This document shows positions 16,981 to 26,407 of a DNA stretch of 45,096 bases, piece by piece. A model generated the notes under the pieces. That model saw only the letters and a program-made list of their open reading frames with translations. It made no database searches and was not told the origin of the DNA. Within the stretch, counting starts at the first letter, position 1. Every line of letters begins with the position of its first letter. Source of the stretch: Devosia sp. (GTDB lineage Bacteria; Pseudomonadota; Alphaproteobacteria; Rhizobiales; Devosiaceae). The position numbers and the translations under genes are program-made. The DNA is taken from the NCBI GenBank assembly GCA_030680995.1, contig JAUXUM010000209.1, forward strand, positions 1-45,096. Reading direction: 5' to 3'.

Positions 16981-18572
16981 CAGCCTGTCGGACTTAGCGC
17001 ACGCGAGGGATATCGGCTAGAATCAAGCGATTGATTCTCCATCCAGGTGCCGGTTGTGCGATGAGCAATTTTCGAATGGTAGATCGTACGACCGGATTTC
17101 TTCTGCCGCCGTCGGTGGATGAATGGCTTCCCGAGCGGCACCTTGCGCGTTTTGTCGTCGAGGTTGTCGAGGGGCTGGACCTTCGGGCGATGAGCGGCAG
17201 CTATCGCGGGTCTGGTTCGGCGTCGTATCATCCGAAGGTTCTGCTTGGCCTTCTGGTTTATGGCTATGCGACGGGCGTTTTTTCGAGCCGCAAGCTTGAA
17301 CGGGCGACGTATGACTCGGTGGCCTTCCGGTTTATCGCGGCGAACGATCATCCTGACCACGATACGATCGCCGCGTTCCGGCGGCGTTTTCTCAAGGAGC
17401 TTGAGGGTCTGTTTGTGCAGGTGCTGCTTCTGGCGCGCGAGATGGGCGTTCTGAAGATGGGCACGGTTGCGCTTGACGGGACGAAGATCCACGCCAATGC
17501 CAGCCGGCATAGCGCGCTTTCCCATGAGCATGCCGGCAAGATCGAAGCGCAGCTGAAGGCCGAGGTGGCCGACCTGATGGCGAAGGCCGAAGCTGCGGAT
17601 CAGGCCGATCTTCCCGATGGCTTTTCGATCCCCGATGAACTTGCGCGGCGGGAAGAGCGCTTGAGCAAGCTTGCCGAGGCGCGCGCCAAGATCGAGGCGC
17701 GGGCCAAGGAGCGCCATGCCCGTGAGCAGGCCGAGCATGGAGGCAAGGCTTGCGGCACGGCAGGAAAAGGAGAAGCGCACGGGCAAGAAGCCCGGCGGCA
17801 AGCCGCCGTCCCCACCTGCATCGGGTCCTTCGCCCACCGACCAGATCAACCTGACCGACGAGGATTCGCGCATCATGCCGGTGGCCGGCGGCGGGTTCGA
17901 GCAATGCTACAATGCGCAGGCCGTCGTCGCCGAAGGCAGCCTGTTGGTGGTCGCGGCCGAGGTGGTGCAAGCGGCCAACGACAAACAGCAGCTTGAGCCG
18001 ATGGTCGACAAGATCATGGCCTTGCCCGAAGAGGCAGGACGGCCCGATACGCTGTTGGCCGACAGCGGCTACTTCAGCGCTGCCAATGTCGATGCCTGCG
18101 CCAATGCCGGCATCGAGCCGCTGATCGCCAAGGGGCGGCAGACGCATTACCCCCCGCTCAGCGAGCGAATCGCCGAGCCGCCGCCGCCGGAAAATCCAAC
18201 GTCTGTCGAGGCCATGGCCCATCGCCTGAAGACACCCGACGGCAAAAGGCTCTATGCGTTGCGCAAGCAGACACCGGAGCCGGTGTTCGGCATCATCAAA
18301 TCCGTTCTGGGCTTCCGGCAGTTCTCGATGCGCGGCCACCAAAAGGCTTGCGGCGAATGGAACCTCGTGACCATGGCCTGGAACATCAAGCGCATGTTCG
18401 CCCTGACACCCGCCTGATGGGGGGCGTCGTCAACGCCCAAAGACCGCCAAATCGTCCCCCGGTCGAAAATCGCGAACCAAGGCCTCTCTCGGACCGCATC
18501 CCGGCAATCCACCCGGTTTCGACCAGCCAGAGCCACCCCGCCTTCGATTGAAGACATCAGTCCGACAGGCTG
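16981..18572 (+). mobile_element. IS1182-family insertion sequence, complete ends
   Basis: This 1592-bp element is bounded by perfect 14-bp terminal inverted repeats (CAGCCTGTCGGACT at 16981-16994, AGTCCGACAGGCTG at 18559-18572). It is flanked on both sides by the 4-bp direct repeat CTAG (16977-16980 and 18573-18576), a clean target-site duplication. It carries one IS1182-type transposase gene that is disrupted by a frameshift. Intact ends with a broken transposase make it non-autonomous, but it could be moved by a related copy elsewhere. Confidence 0.92.
17061..18417 (+). pseudogene. IS1182-family transposase, frameshifted
   Basis: The N-terminal half (from ATG 17061) has the DUF772-type segment YHPKVLLGLLVYGYATGVFSSRKLE and the first catalytic Asp in VALDGTKIHANAS. 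The C-terminal half continues in another frame, with LADSGYFSAANV (second Asp region) and PEPVFGIIKSVLGFRQFSMRG (catalytic Glu). The switch is near 17736-17740, where an extra G in CATGGAG separates AREQAEH from EARLAARQEKEKRTGKK. Dropping one base restores a full-length transposase of about 450 residues. There is no slippery heptamer or downstream structure suggesting programmed frameshifting, so this is most likely a one-base insertion. Confidence 0.88.
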
Positions 18573-18719
18573 CTAGGGTTCACTCTGTTACCTCAAACGT
18601 CGAACATGCGCGCAACCGGGGGCGTCCAGGTTTGAAGTGACCTCCCTCATGCTTGCGCAATGCCAGGCGGCTGGCCTGCTACGGTGACCGGGCTGTACCA
18701 CCGCGCTGGTGGACGTGCG

Positions 18720-20387
18720 TCAGTTCGTCCCCGGTTTTTGCCGGCTGTTGTCAGGGAGTTCGAAGACAGGCAGGTGGATGGCGGTCGGGCGTTTCGGATC
18801 GTGGAAGATCTCGATGTCGACCGGCAACAGCGTCACGGCTTCGCCCAGCGGTTCGTCCGTGCCGGTATTGCGTGCGTAGCGCGGGTGGGCGCCGCTGGCC
18901 ACGATCAGTCGCAGCCGGTGATCCCGCTTGAAGCAGTGTGCGGTGGCATGCAGCTTGAAATTGAGCTTCCAGATGTCATCGGGCACGGCCGGTGCCGCCG
19001 AAGTCAGGCGAATGAAGCCGTCACAGATATTGATCGAGAGGCCGTTCTCGTCCACATCGCAAAGCCGTACGAAGAAATCGGCGTTGGGCAGGCTCGCTCT
19101 GGCGTGGAGCGTCACACGCACGTTGCCGATGATGGTGAGGGGCGTGAATAGCGGCTCGGATGTGTAAGTGAGCACGTCCGCACGCCGTTCGAGTTTGGCA
19201 TTATCGACAGGCCCGGCGCCGGTGAAGGCGAAGATCGCTCCGCCAATATTCGGCGTCGGTTTTTTTGGGTCGTAACGGTAGTTGTCGGGTTTGGAATTCT
19301 TGACCGGCCGGGGCGACAGGACGCCATTGGGGTGGATGTGCCAGATTTGGATATCCGGAGTGCCCGGGGGAAAAACGTCGAACTCGTGCCATTCGTCGGT
19401 GCCCGAGACATGGATGCGCACCGGATTGTCGCGCAGGCCCGACCGGTCACCCAGAAGATGGGCGCGCATCCAGGTCAGCGTTTCCTTGACGCTCTGCTTT
19501 TGCAGTTCACCGCTGACATGGAACCATGGACCCACCGTCAGGTAGGGCTTGTGCCCTGCGTCGACCAGCGTGGCGTAATCGCGCAGGAGCTGGTCGAGCA
19601 TGAAATCATACCAGCCCGAGATAAAGTGGTTGGGCGGTGTTCGCATGCCGAGCCGGTGTGTGTGATCGATCGCCTCCCAAAACCCCTTATTGCCGATGGC
19701 ATCGTTCATCCAGCGGCGCCAGAAGGGGATGCGCTTGCCGGTGACAAGCTTGTCTGCATCGAGCAGCGGCAGCTTCATCGAAGCTCGGAGGGTCTTGCGT
19801 TCGATGCTGCCGCTCCACATGCGTTGAGCGATCAGGACCGGGTTGGACCGTAGCCCCTCCACGGTCTGCAGCCAGCTCAGCCACAGCCCGAGATGGAACG
19901 CGCCGCCGGGAAAGACCACGCTCTTGAACTCGGCGCTGGTGACTTTGGTCGCCATGGCCGAAACCTTCGGCAGGGCGTCGCAAATGGCCCATTGCGCGTA
20001 GCCGAGATAGCTCGGACCCGAGGTGCCGAGGCGGCCGTCGAACCAGTCCTGCCGCTTGATCCAGTCCAGGGTCGCCAGCCCGTCCTCGCGCTCGTGGATC
20101 AACGGATCGAACGAGCCGCCGGATCTGCCGGTGCCCCTGCAGGTCTGCAGCACCACGTGGAACCCGCGTTCCGCATAGCATTCGGCGACAGTGCCGAAAC
20201 CGCGCAGGCCGTAGGGAACCCGCATCAGCAGGGCGGGATGCCCTCCCGCAAGCCTGGGGGCGTAGTGCACGGTATCCAATGTGACCCCGTCGCGCATCGG
20301 CACCCGGATGTCGGCGGTGCGGACGGCGCGACACTGACGTTTGGGAAGTTCGTAAAGCTCGGCCAGAAAACGGCTTCCGAGGCTCAT
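18720..20387 (-). CDS. CocE/NonD-family hydrolase (peptidase S15 type)
   Basis: A 555-residue serine hydrolase of the CocE/X-Pro dipeptidyl-peptidase family. The N-terminal alpha/beta-hydrolase has RVPMRDGVTLDTVHYAP and the nucleophile motif GTSGPSYLG (Ser126), with CRGTGRSGG upstream of it. The C-terminal half (from about residue 330) is the family's jelly-roll domain. The catalytic His is probably in GPWFHVSG. No signal peptide is seen, so it should be cytoplasmic. It starts 4 bp after the adenine deaminase stop, so the two genes are co-transcribed. Relatives cleave esters, amides, cephalosporin precursors or peptides; the substrate here is unknown. The gene is intact. Confidence 0.9.
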   Translation of the reverse strand: MSLGSRFLAELYELPKRQCRAVRTADIRVPMRDGVTLDTVHYAPRLAGGHPALLMRVPYGLRGFGTVAECYAERGFHVVLQTCRGTGRSGGSFDPLIHEREDGLATLDWIKRQDWFDGRLGTSGPSYLGYAQWAICDALPKVSAMATKVTSAEFKSVVFPGGAFHLGLWLSWLQTVEGLRSNPVLIAQRMWSGSIERKTLRASMKLPLLDADKLVTGKRIPFWRRWMNDAIGNKGFWEAIDHTHRLGMRTPPNHFISGWYDFMLDQLLRDYATLVDAGHKPYLTVGPWFHVSGELQKQSVKETLTWMRAHLLGDRSGLRDNPVRIHVSGTDEWHEFDVFPPGTPDIQIWHIHPNGVLSPRPVKNSKPDNYRYDPKKPTPNIGGAIFAFTGAGPVDNAKLERRADVLTYTSEPLFTPLTIIGNVRVTLHARASLPNADFFVRLCDVDENGLSINICDGFIRLTSAAPAVPDDIWKLNFKLHATAHCFKRDHRLRLIVASGAHPRYARNTGTDEPLGEAVTLLPVDIEIFHDPKRPTAIHLPVFELPDNSRQKPGTN

Positions 20388-20391
20388 CGGC

Positions 20392-22101
20392 TCACTCTAC
20401 GAAACGGAAGGCGTCGACATCGAAAAGCCCCCGATCCGTCATCTTGAGATGCGGGATCACGGGCAGGGCGAGGAAGGCAGCCTGCAGGAACGGTTCGGGC
20501 AGAGTGCAGCCCAGGGTTCTGGTGGCCGCGCGCAGTTCGCGCAGCTTTGCGGCCACCGTCTCGAAAGGCTGCAGGCTCATCAGCCCGGCGATGGGCAGCG
20601 CCAGTTCGGCGATCACCTCGCCGCCTTGCGCCACAGCGAAGCCGCCTCCAAGCGCGATGAGCCGGTTGACCGCCACCGCCATGTCCACGTCGGAGACGCC
20701 GACCACCGTGATGTTGTGGCTGTCATGGCCGACCGACGAGGCGATCGCTCCCGTCTTCAATCCGAAACCGGTGACGAAGCCGCACGCAACGTTGCCGTTC
20801 TTGCCGTGACGCTCCACGACGCTGACCTTGATCACGTCGGCATCGAGATCAGGCAATAGCCCGCGGTCGCTGACCTCGAGGGTTGCGCTCTCGCGGAATG
20901 TGAGAATGAGACCGGGCCTGACACCGATCACCGGCGTCATGTTCCGATAGGGGTCTGCCGGCGTCATGAAGCTGTCGGCGGTCACCGGCTGCGCCTTCAT
21001 CGAGGCCAGGCCGACCGGCGCGACCGGGTAGCGCGCCTCGAATGCTTCGGGCCGCACCAGCCGGCCGGCGGCGATGACTTCCGAGACCGCGCAGCCTTCC
21101 AGATCGTCGAGCAGCACGATGTCGGCACGCCAGCCGGGCGCAATGAGGCCACGGTCCCTGAGCCCGAAAATACGGGCGGCGGAGTGGCTGGCGGCGCGGT
21201 AGACATGATGCAGCGGCCTGCCCTTGCCGATCAGGCGCCTGATGGAGGCGTCGAGATGGCCCTCTTCGGCGATGTCGAGCGGATTGCGGTCGTCGGTGCA
21301 GAGCGCGACGAAACTCGAGGTGTTCTCGTCCAGGATCTCGGCCAGGGCTTCGAGGTCCTTGCTGACCGATCCCTCGCGGATGAGGATGGCCATGCCCTTG
21401 GCCAGTTTCTCGCGGGCCTCCTTCGCGGTGGTCGCTTCGTGATCGGTGCGGATGCCCGCCGCGAGATAGCCGTTCAGCGCCTTGTCCGAGAGCAGCGGCG
21501 CATGTCCGTCGATGTGGACATCCTGAAAGGCGGCGAGCTTGGCGAGGATGCCGGGATCGGTGGCCAGCACCCCGGGGAAGTTCATCATTTCGGCCAGCCC
21601 GAGGACCTTGGGATGGTCGCGGAAACGCAGCAGGTCGTCGACCTCGAGTCGTGCCCCGGAAGTCTCGTGCTCCGTCGCCGGCACGCAGGAGGAGAGGTTG
21701 ACGCGGATGTCCATGACCGTCCGCTCGGCACTTTCGAGGAAATAGCGGATGCCATCCGCACCCAGCACATTGGCGATCTCGTGCGGATCGCAGATGGCGG
21801 TCGTGGTGCCGTGCGGCAGCACGCAGCGGTCGAATTCGAGCGGCGTGACCAGGGACGATTCGATGTGAAGATGGGTGTCGATGAAGCCCGGCACGGCGAA
21901 GCGCCCATCGCCTTCGATCAGGCGCGCGCCACTATAGTAGGCGTGGGTGCCGACGATGCGGTCCCCGACGATGGCGATGTCGGTGTGGGTGACGGTGCCG
22001 GTGACGACGTCGAGAAGCCGCACGTTCTTGATCACGAGGTCGGCGGGGATTTCACCAGCACCAGCCTTGATCATGCGGGAGAGAAGTTCTGGAGACGTCA
22101 T
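20392..22101 (-). CDS. ade: Adenine deaminase
   Basis: A 569-residue amidohydrolase-superfamily adenine deaminase converting adenine to hypoxanthine and ammonia for purine salvage. The metal-binding motif DTHLHIESS is at about residues 75-83. [18 protein letters not shown] and LCTDDRNP carry further metal and active-site residues, and the C-terminal family domain contains VGHDSHNI. Length matches the family. The ATG at 22101 gives the standard N-terminus; the ribosome-binding site is weak. A longer in-frame extension reaching 22458 overlaps a small divergent gene and is rejected. It is first in a two-gene operon with the CocE-type hydrolase. Confidence 0.95.
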   Translation of the reverse strand: MTSPELLSRMIKAGAGEIPADLVIKNVRLLDVVTGTVTHTDIAIVGDRIVGTHAYYSGARLIEGDGRFAVPGFIDTHLHIESSLVTPLEFDRCVLPHGTTTAICDPHEIANVLGADGIRYFLESAERTVMDIRVNLSSCVPATEHETSGARLEVDDLLRFRDHPKVLGLAEMMNFPGVLATDPGILAKLAAFQDVHIDGHAPLLSDKALNGYLAAGIRTDHEATTAKEAREKLAKGMAILIREGSVSKDLEALAEILDENTSSFVALCTDDRNPLDIAEEGHLDASIRRLIGKGRPLHHVYRAASHSAARIFGLRDRGLIAPGWRADIVLLDDLEGCAVSEVIAAGRLVRPEAFEARYPVAPVGLASMKAQPVTADSFMTPADPYRNMTPVIGVRPGLILTFRESATLEVSDRGLLPDLDADVIKVSVVERHGKNGNVACGFVTGFGLKTGAIASSVGHDSHNITVVGVSDVDMAVAVNRLIALGGGFAVAQGGEVIAELALPIAGLMSLQPFETVAAKLRELRAATRTLGCTLPEPFLQAAFLALPVIPHLKMTDRGLFDVDAFRFVE

Positions 22102-22221
22102 TGAATTACCGCAGAGAAATCTGCCCGGCAGCGTCGTCTGTCGCGAGGCCGCGGTCAAGGGGCGCCGGAACCCTGCGGCAACAAGACGTTGACTTCGAAA
22201 CGTCGCACAAGGGAGCAAGCG

Positions 22222-22383
22222 ATGCGAACCGGCGACGCCCGCAAGAATACCACCGAGGTCCGCCAGGGCAACCGCCGGCTGATGAACATACGCGTGCTCG
22301 CCGGCTCCATTTCGTTGGTCGTGATCGCCTTCGCGGCAATCTATCTCATCTTCTCCCTCCAGCCTAATCCCACCGCAATCTGA
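22222..22383 (+). CDS. Small single-span membrane protein
   Basis: A 53-residue protein with a charged N-terminus ([11 protein letters not shown]) and one hydrophobic helix (about residues 26-46, [20 protein letters not shown]). Small proteins of this NTTE-RQG plus one transmembrane helix type are, from memory, common in Hyphomicrobiales and have no assigned function. The ATG at 22222 is supported by AAGGGAG eight bases upstream; an in-frame start at 22189 lacks a good site. It is divergent from adenine deaminase and stands alone. Function is unknown; it probably sits in the inner membrane with its N-terminus in the cytoplasm. Confidence 0.7.
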   Translation: MRTGDARKNTTEVRQGNRRLMNIRVLAGSISLVVIAFAAIYLIFSLQPNPTAI

Positions 22384-22509
22384 CCATTGGCGCTTCGAGG
22401 CGCAAGCAGAGGCAGCTTGCCGCCCTGAGCGGGGCGCTGCCGCGCATCCGTGCTGCATGCTGCCGGATAGCCCTGGGACGCCCGCAACCGGTCAAGAGAA
22501 CGCCGCGGT

Positions 22510-24753
22510 TCAGGCGAACTCGGCCACCAGGCGCGCTTCACTCTCGGGCGCAGCGACCTGGTCGCGGAACATCGCCTCGATCAGCGCCGGAGTAGTGGGG
22601 GTGGCCAGAAGGAAGCCCTGCAACGTGTTGCACCCCATTTCTCTGAGGATATCGACCTGCTCGTGCGTCTCGACTCCTTCGGCAGTCACGGCGATGCCAA
22701 GGGCGTGGGCGAGCGTCACCATGGCCTGAACGATGGCAGAAGAGGCGCTTTGTCGCGCGAGCTGGCTGACGAAGGACCGGTCGATCTTGATGCGATCCAC
22801 GGGATAGCGCTTGAGATAATTCAGCGAGGAATAGCCGGTGCCGAAATCATCCAGCGCGATCTTGATGCCGGCCCTGCGGAATTCGCGTAACGCGGCGGAC
22901 GCGACGTCTTCGTCCTCGAGCAGGATGCTTTCGGTGATCTCGAGCTCCAGATCATCGGGCCGCATGCCGCTTTCTTCCAGGATATCGAAAACGCGTCCGG
23001 AGAATTTCGGATTGCGCAATTGTGCGGGGGAAATATTGACGGCGACGGTCAACCCGGGCCAGCGCGCGCCCAGTTCGCACGCCCCGCGCAGCACAAAGTC
23101 TCCCACGCCCTCGACCAGACCCGTGCTTTCGGCCACAGGGATGAAATGGGCGGGCGAAACCTGTCCGAGCCGCGGATTGCTCCAGCGAACGAGGGCCTCG
23201 GCGCCCGAGATGGTCCCGGTTCGGCAATGGAACAGCGGCTGAAACGCGACCGCGAGCTGATCGCCGCCGCGAAGCGCCTCGCGCAGTTCGGCTTCGATCG
23301 TGTGCCGGCTTTGCAGCAGTTCGTACATGACATCTTCGTAGAATACCGCCCGGTTTCGCCCGGTGGACTTGGCCTCGTAGAGGGCAATGTCGGCCTTGCG
23401 GGTCACTTCGAGCCGGTCGGCGTCCCCATCCAGAACCACGGCGATCCCGATGCTGGTCCCGATGAACACTTCGCTGCCCGCAACGACAAATGGCGTGCTG
23501 GCGGCGACAATGGCTCGCCGGGCGAGATCGGCGGCGGTGTTCATGGCGGCCTTGCCCGAGTAGATGATGGCGAATTCATCGCCGCCCAGCCGCGCCGATA
23601 GAGCGCCATTGCCGAGCAATTCCTGAAGCCGCTGCCCGACCGCGCGAATGAGGTCGTCGCCGGCCTGATGCCCGAGCGTGTCGTTGATCTTCTTGAAACG
23701 ATCCAGGTCGAGCATCAGCAGCGCGACCTGCGTTCCGTCCCTGGTGCACGACGCCAGCACCTCCTCCAGCTTCCGTTCAAACCGGGTGCGGTTCGGCAGG
23801 CCGGTCAGAGCATCGTGTGTTGCCTGATGATGGGCGCTCATTCGTTCGGCTTCGAGCGCGGCAGAGGACTTCCAGAGCCTGTCGACCAGTGCGACAATCA
23901 ACAGGCTGGCGACGAGGAAGGTTCCGGCGAGCACGGGCGCGGTCTGCGCCAGCAAGACCTGGCCTGGCTTGTCCGGCTTCCACTGAAAGAAAGTCACGAA
24001 GCGCCCGGCCTTGCTCGCGAGGGGATAGGAGGCATGGTCCGAGGACGGTATCCTCTCGGTTGCAAAGGCCGCTTCTTCGAGCATGTACCGCTTGCCGAGG
24101 CCTGCGGCGATTTCCTCATCCAGGTAACTTATCGCCAGATGCAGGTATTCGCTGCCCGGCTCCTGTGCGATGTCTCCGGTGTCGGAGACGATGGGGGCGA
24201 TACTGACGACCGCCGGCCTGCCGCCGATCTGTCGCAAGTCGACCACCTGCGGCAATTTGGCGGTTTCCCCGTTCACATATGTTTGCAGGGCACCTGACGC
24301 GATCAGCGCCCGCATCGCCGCGACTTCCCGCGTCAGCAAGCTTCTCTCGGACGCAAATAGCGTGGTTTCTGGCGAGACACCGTCACTCATGGTGTAGATC
24401 GGCTCGTCGTCCTGATCGAACACCACGACATGATCGTGCCCGTAATACTCGTACATCCAGATGCCGAGATTGTTGTCGATCCAGTCCTTGTCGAACTTGA
24501 ACTTGGTGCGCTCGATGGCGTCGTCCCAGATGGCGATGCTCTCTTGAGCACGCGGGACCTTTGCCACTTCCTCGGCGAGAATATTGCGTACCAGTTCAGT
24601 CTGGCGCAGCAGCGACCGGCGGTCCACATCCGCTGTGGACCAGAGAACAAAGCCGACAACCGCCGCGGCAGTTATGGCGAGCAAAAGCACTGCGGGAGCG
24701 AAAACGCTTGCCGAGAACTGCCACCGCTTCAACAGGCGAGGTTTGATACGCAT
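22510..24753 (-). CDS. Membrane-bound CHASE4-GGDEF-EAL cyclic-di-GMP protein
   Basis: A 747-residue signalling protein. A first transmembrane helix (about residues 15-38) and a second (about 268-292) bracket a periplasmic CHASE4-like sensor with the YYGHDHVVVFDQDDEPIY segment. The cytoplasmic GGDEF domain has an intact ARLGGDEF active site (about 380-387) without an obvious upstream RxxD inhibitory site. The EAL domain has EALVRW, the loop-6 motif DDFGTGYSS and ending motif TLQGFLLA. Both catalytic centres look intact, so the protein may both make and degrade cyclic-di-GMP, or one domain may regulate the other. The ATG at 24753 is used because upstream extension is not family-like. It follows the ROK gene by 85 bp. 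Confidence 0.93.
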   Translation of the reverse strand: MRIKPRLLKRWQFSASVFAPAVLLLAITAAAVVGFVLWSTADVDRRSLLRQTELVRNILAEEVAKVPRAQESIAIWDDAIERTKFKFDKDWIDNNLGIWMYEYYGHDHVVVFDQDDEPIYTMSDGVSPETTLFASERSLLTREVAAMRALIASGALQTYVNGETAKLPQVVDLRQIGGRPAVVSIAPIVSDTGDIAQEPGSEYLHLAISYLDEEIAAGLGKRYMLEEAAFATERIPSSDHASYPLASKAGRFVTFFQWKPDKPGQVLLAQTAPVLAGTFLVASLLIVALVDRLWKSSAALEAERMSAHHQATHDALTGLPNRTRFERKLEEVLASCTRDGTQVALLMLDLDRFKKINDTLGHQAGDDLIRAVGQRLQELLGNGALSARLGGDEFAIIYSGKAAMNTAADLARRAIVAASTPFVVAGSEVFIGTSIGIAVVLDGDADRLEVTRKADIALYEAKSTGRNRAVFYEDVMYELLQSRHTIEAELREALRGGDQLAVAFQPLFHCRTGTISGAEALVRWSNPRLGQVSPAHFIPVAESTGLVEGVGDFVLRGACELGARWPGLTVAVNISPAQLRNPKFSGRVFDILEESGMRPDDLELEITESILLEDEDVASAALREFRRAGIKIALDDFGTGYSSLNYLKRYPVDRIKIDRSFVSQLARQSASSAIVQAMVTLAHALGIAVTAEGVETHEQVDILREMGCNTLQGFLLATPTTPALIEAMFRDQVAAPESEARLVAEFA

Positions 24754-24838
24754 TCTACGTAAACGAGCCCCCTGAATGCACCGTAAATGACGCAAACTTG
24801 AGGAGTCGTTACCGAGGACGGCGGGTTTTCGCTTCCGG

Positions 24839-26077
24839 TCAGCTGTTTTCCTTGAACAGGACTTCGCGGTCCTGCGTGAAATTGGCGAGCAGCGGCAGGC
24901 ACGCTCCACCCATGGCGCGGGCGGCGTTGCCGATCGAGCCTTCGATCAATCCAAACGGGGAAAGGCCCTGCCGGTTGACTCTGCTGATCGCCGCCATTGT
25001 CTTCTCGATGATGGCTCGGCGCACATTGCCGGGAAAGGCGCCGTCGATGATGACGGTCTCGACGTCGATCACGGCAATGGCGGCGACGATCGCGTAGGCG
25101 AGGTTCTCGGCCACTTCGGTGATCCATTCGTCCAGCGACGGACCCAGGTCGTCGCCCCAATCGTCCGGCGATTGCCAGAGCACGTCGGCGTTGCGGCCCT
25201 GGGCATTGAGCTTGCGCTCGAGCACGTAGATCGACGCGACATTCATCAGCTGTGGGGTCTTCGCTGATTTTGAGGCCCGGGCCCCGGGAGCGGGCATCGA
25301 GCCGAGGGCGGCGGCGTTCTGGGTCCGGCCGGGAAACAGGTGTCCGTCGAGCACCAGGCCGCCGCCGACGAACGACCCGATGAAGACGTACAAATAGTCG
25401 ATGTGGTCGCCGCCATGTCCGAACATCAATTCGGCGGCGCAGGCGGCCGTGATGTCGTTGGCGAAATAGACCGGCCACGGACAAAGCTGCGCGATCTCGG
25501 CGCGAATGTCGATGGTGCGCCAGGCGTCGATCTCCGCCTTCGGCGCGCCAATCTCCTCGTGCCAGGTCCACATTTCGTAAGGAGCGGCGATGCCGAGGCC
25601 GGCGATGCGGCTGGTCAGGTGCTCGGGCATGTCCCGGAGCAGGTCCTGGATGCCCTCGCGGGCGAAATCGCGAATGCCTTCCGGCCGGGGGAAGGCGTAG
25701 GTCCTGTGGAGGAGTTTGAGGACCGTGCCGGTGAAATCGATCAGATAGAGGTCGGCGCTGCGCCGTCCGATCTTGAGCCCGAAGGCCAGTGCACCTTCGG
25801 GATTGAGCGAATAGGGGACGGAAGGCTGACCGATCCGGCCGCGTTGCGGCCGCCCCCTGAGCAGCAGGCCGTCATCGGTGAGCTGGTTCATGATCATCGA
25901 GATGGTCTGGGGAGAAAGTCCGGTCAGGCGGGCAATGTCGGCCTTGGGCAACTCGCCGTGCAGGCGGATGAGGGAAAGCACCAGCCGCTCGTTGTAAAGC
26001 CGCACGCCGAGCTGGTTGGTGCCCCGGTTCGAGGCGCCTGGTCTTGTGCTCCACTCCTTGCCGCCGCCGTCCATCAT
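24839..26077 (-). CDS. ROK-family transcriptional repressor of the adjacent sugar operon
   Basis: A 412-residue ROK (NagC/XylR-like) protein. The N-terminal winged HTH at about residues 42-66 (LPKADIARLTGLSPQTISMI) is followed by a sugar-kinase-fold domain (VFIGSFVGGGLVLDGHLFPGRTQNAAALGSM). The usual ROK zinc-binding cysteine cluster is not apparent, so ligand binding may differ from NagC. The ATG at 26077 (one of two consecutive Met codons) has AAGGAG ten bases upstream. It is divergent from frcBCA and the dehydrogenases across a 330-bp region with a clear palindromic operator. By analogy it represses until the imported sugar or its derivative binds. Confidence 0.92.
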   Translation of the reverse strand: MMDGGGKEWSTRPGASNRGTNQLGVRLYNERLVLSLIRLHGELPKADIARLTGLSPQTISMIMNQLTDDGLLLRGRPQRGRIGQPSVPYSLNPEGALAFGLKIGRRSADLYLIDFTGTVLKLLHRTYAFPRPEGIRDFAREGIQDLLRDMPEHLTSRIAGLGIAAPYEMWTWHEEIGAPKAEIDAWRTIDIRAEIAQLCPWPVYFANDITAACAAELMFGHGGDHIDYLYVFIGSFVGGGLVLDGHLFPGRTQNAAALGSMPAPGARASKSAKTPQLMNVASIYVLERKLNAQGRNADVLWQSPDDWGDDLGPSLDEWITEVAENLAYAIVAAIAVIDVETVIIDGAFPGNVRRAIIEKTMAAISRVNRQGLSPFGLIEGSIGNAARAMGGACLPLLANFTQDREVLFKENS

Positions 26078-26407
26078 CAATACCGAACTCCTTGGTCGAC
26101 TGCCCGCACGGCCATCGGAACGACGCCGCAAAGCGCCCGTCCTTGGCGCGTCCGCAGCCAATATGCAGTCGATTACATGATGTTAATGAACCCTCCCATG
26201 CACAATCTGCGACCGTCCGCGCCGCCATGTCAATTAATAAATCAAGTGGATTAATTTATTGACAGGCGATTTTGAATGCGCTGAAAGTGAAGGCACGGCT
26301 CGGGGACGATGAGCAGGCGGAGCGCCTGTGCGCCCATGAACCGGTACCCGAAAGACGCCGGCGATACAGCCGGAAGTTGGACTGAACAACTCCATGGGAG
26401 GACAAAC
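26078..26407. promoter_or_regulatory. Divergent ROK/frc promoter region with operator
   Basis: This 330-bp intergenic region holds no gene. Its centre carries a 37-bp imperfect inverted repeat (26228-26264) whose two 18-base arms match at 15 positions. It begins TGTCAATTAATAAATCA and ends GATTAATTTATTGACA, and is AT-rich in a GC-rich genome. The outer ends of the arms read TTGACA outward on each strand (26228-26233 minus, 26259-26264 plus), matching a -35 hexamer for each divergent promoter. The -10 elements are poor matches. This is the likely binding site of the ROK repressor, which would occlude both promoters. Confidence 0.7.

Noticed and set aside
17731-17745. Programmed frameshift in the IS1182 transposase
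   Set aside because: No slippery heptamer, internal Shine-Dalgarno or downstream pseudoknot was seen; family members normally have one continuous frame.
20392-22458. Longer N-terminus for adenine deaminase (start near 22458)
   Set aside because: The extension has no family similarity and runs over the divergent small membrane-protein gene with its own ribosome-binding site.
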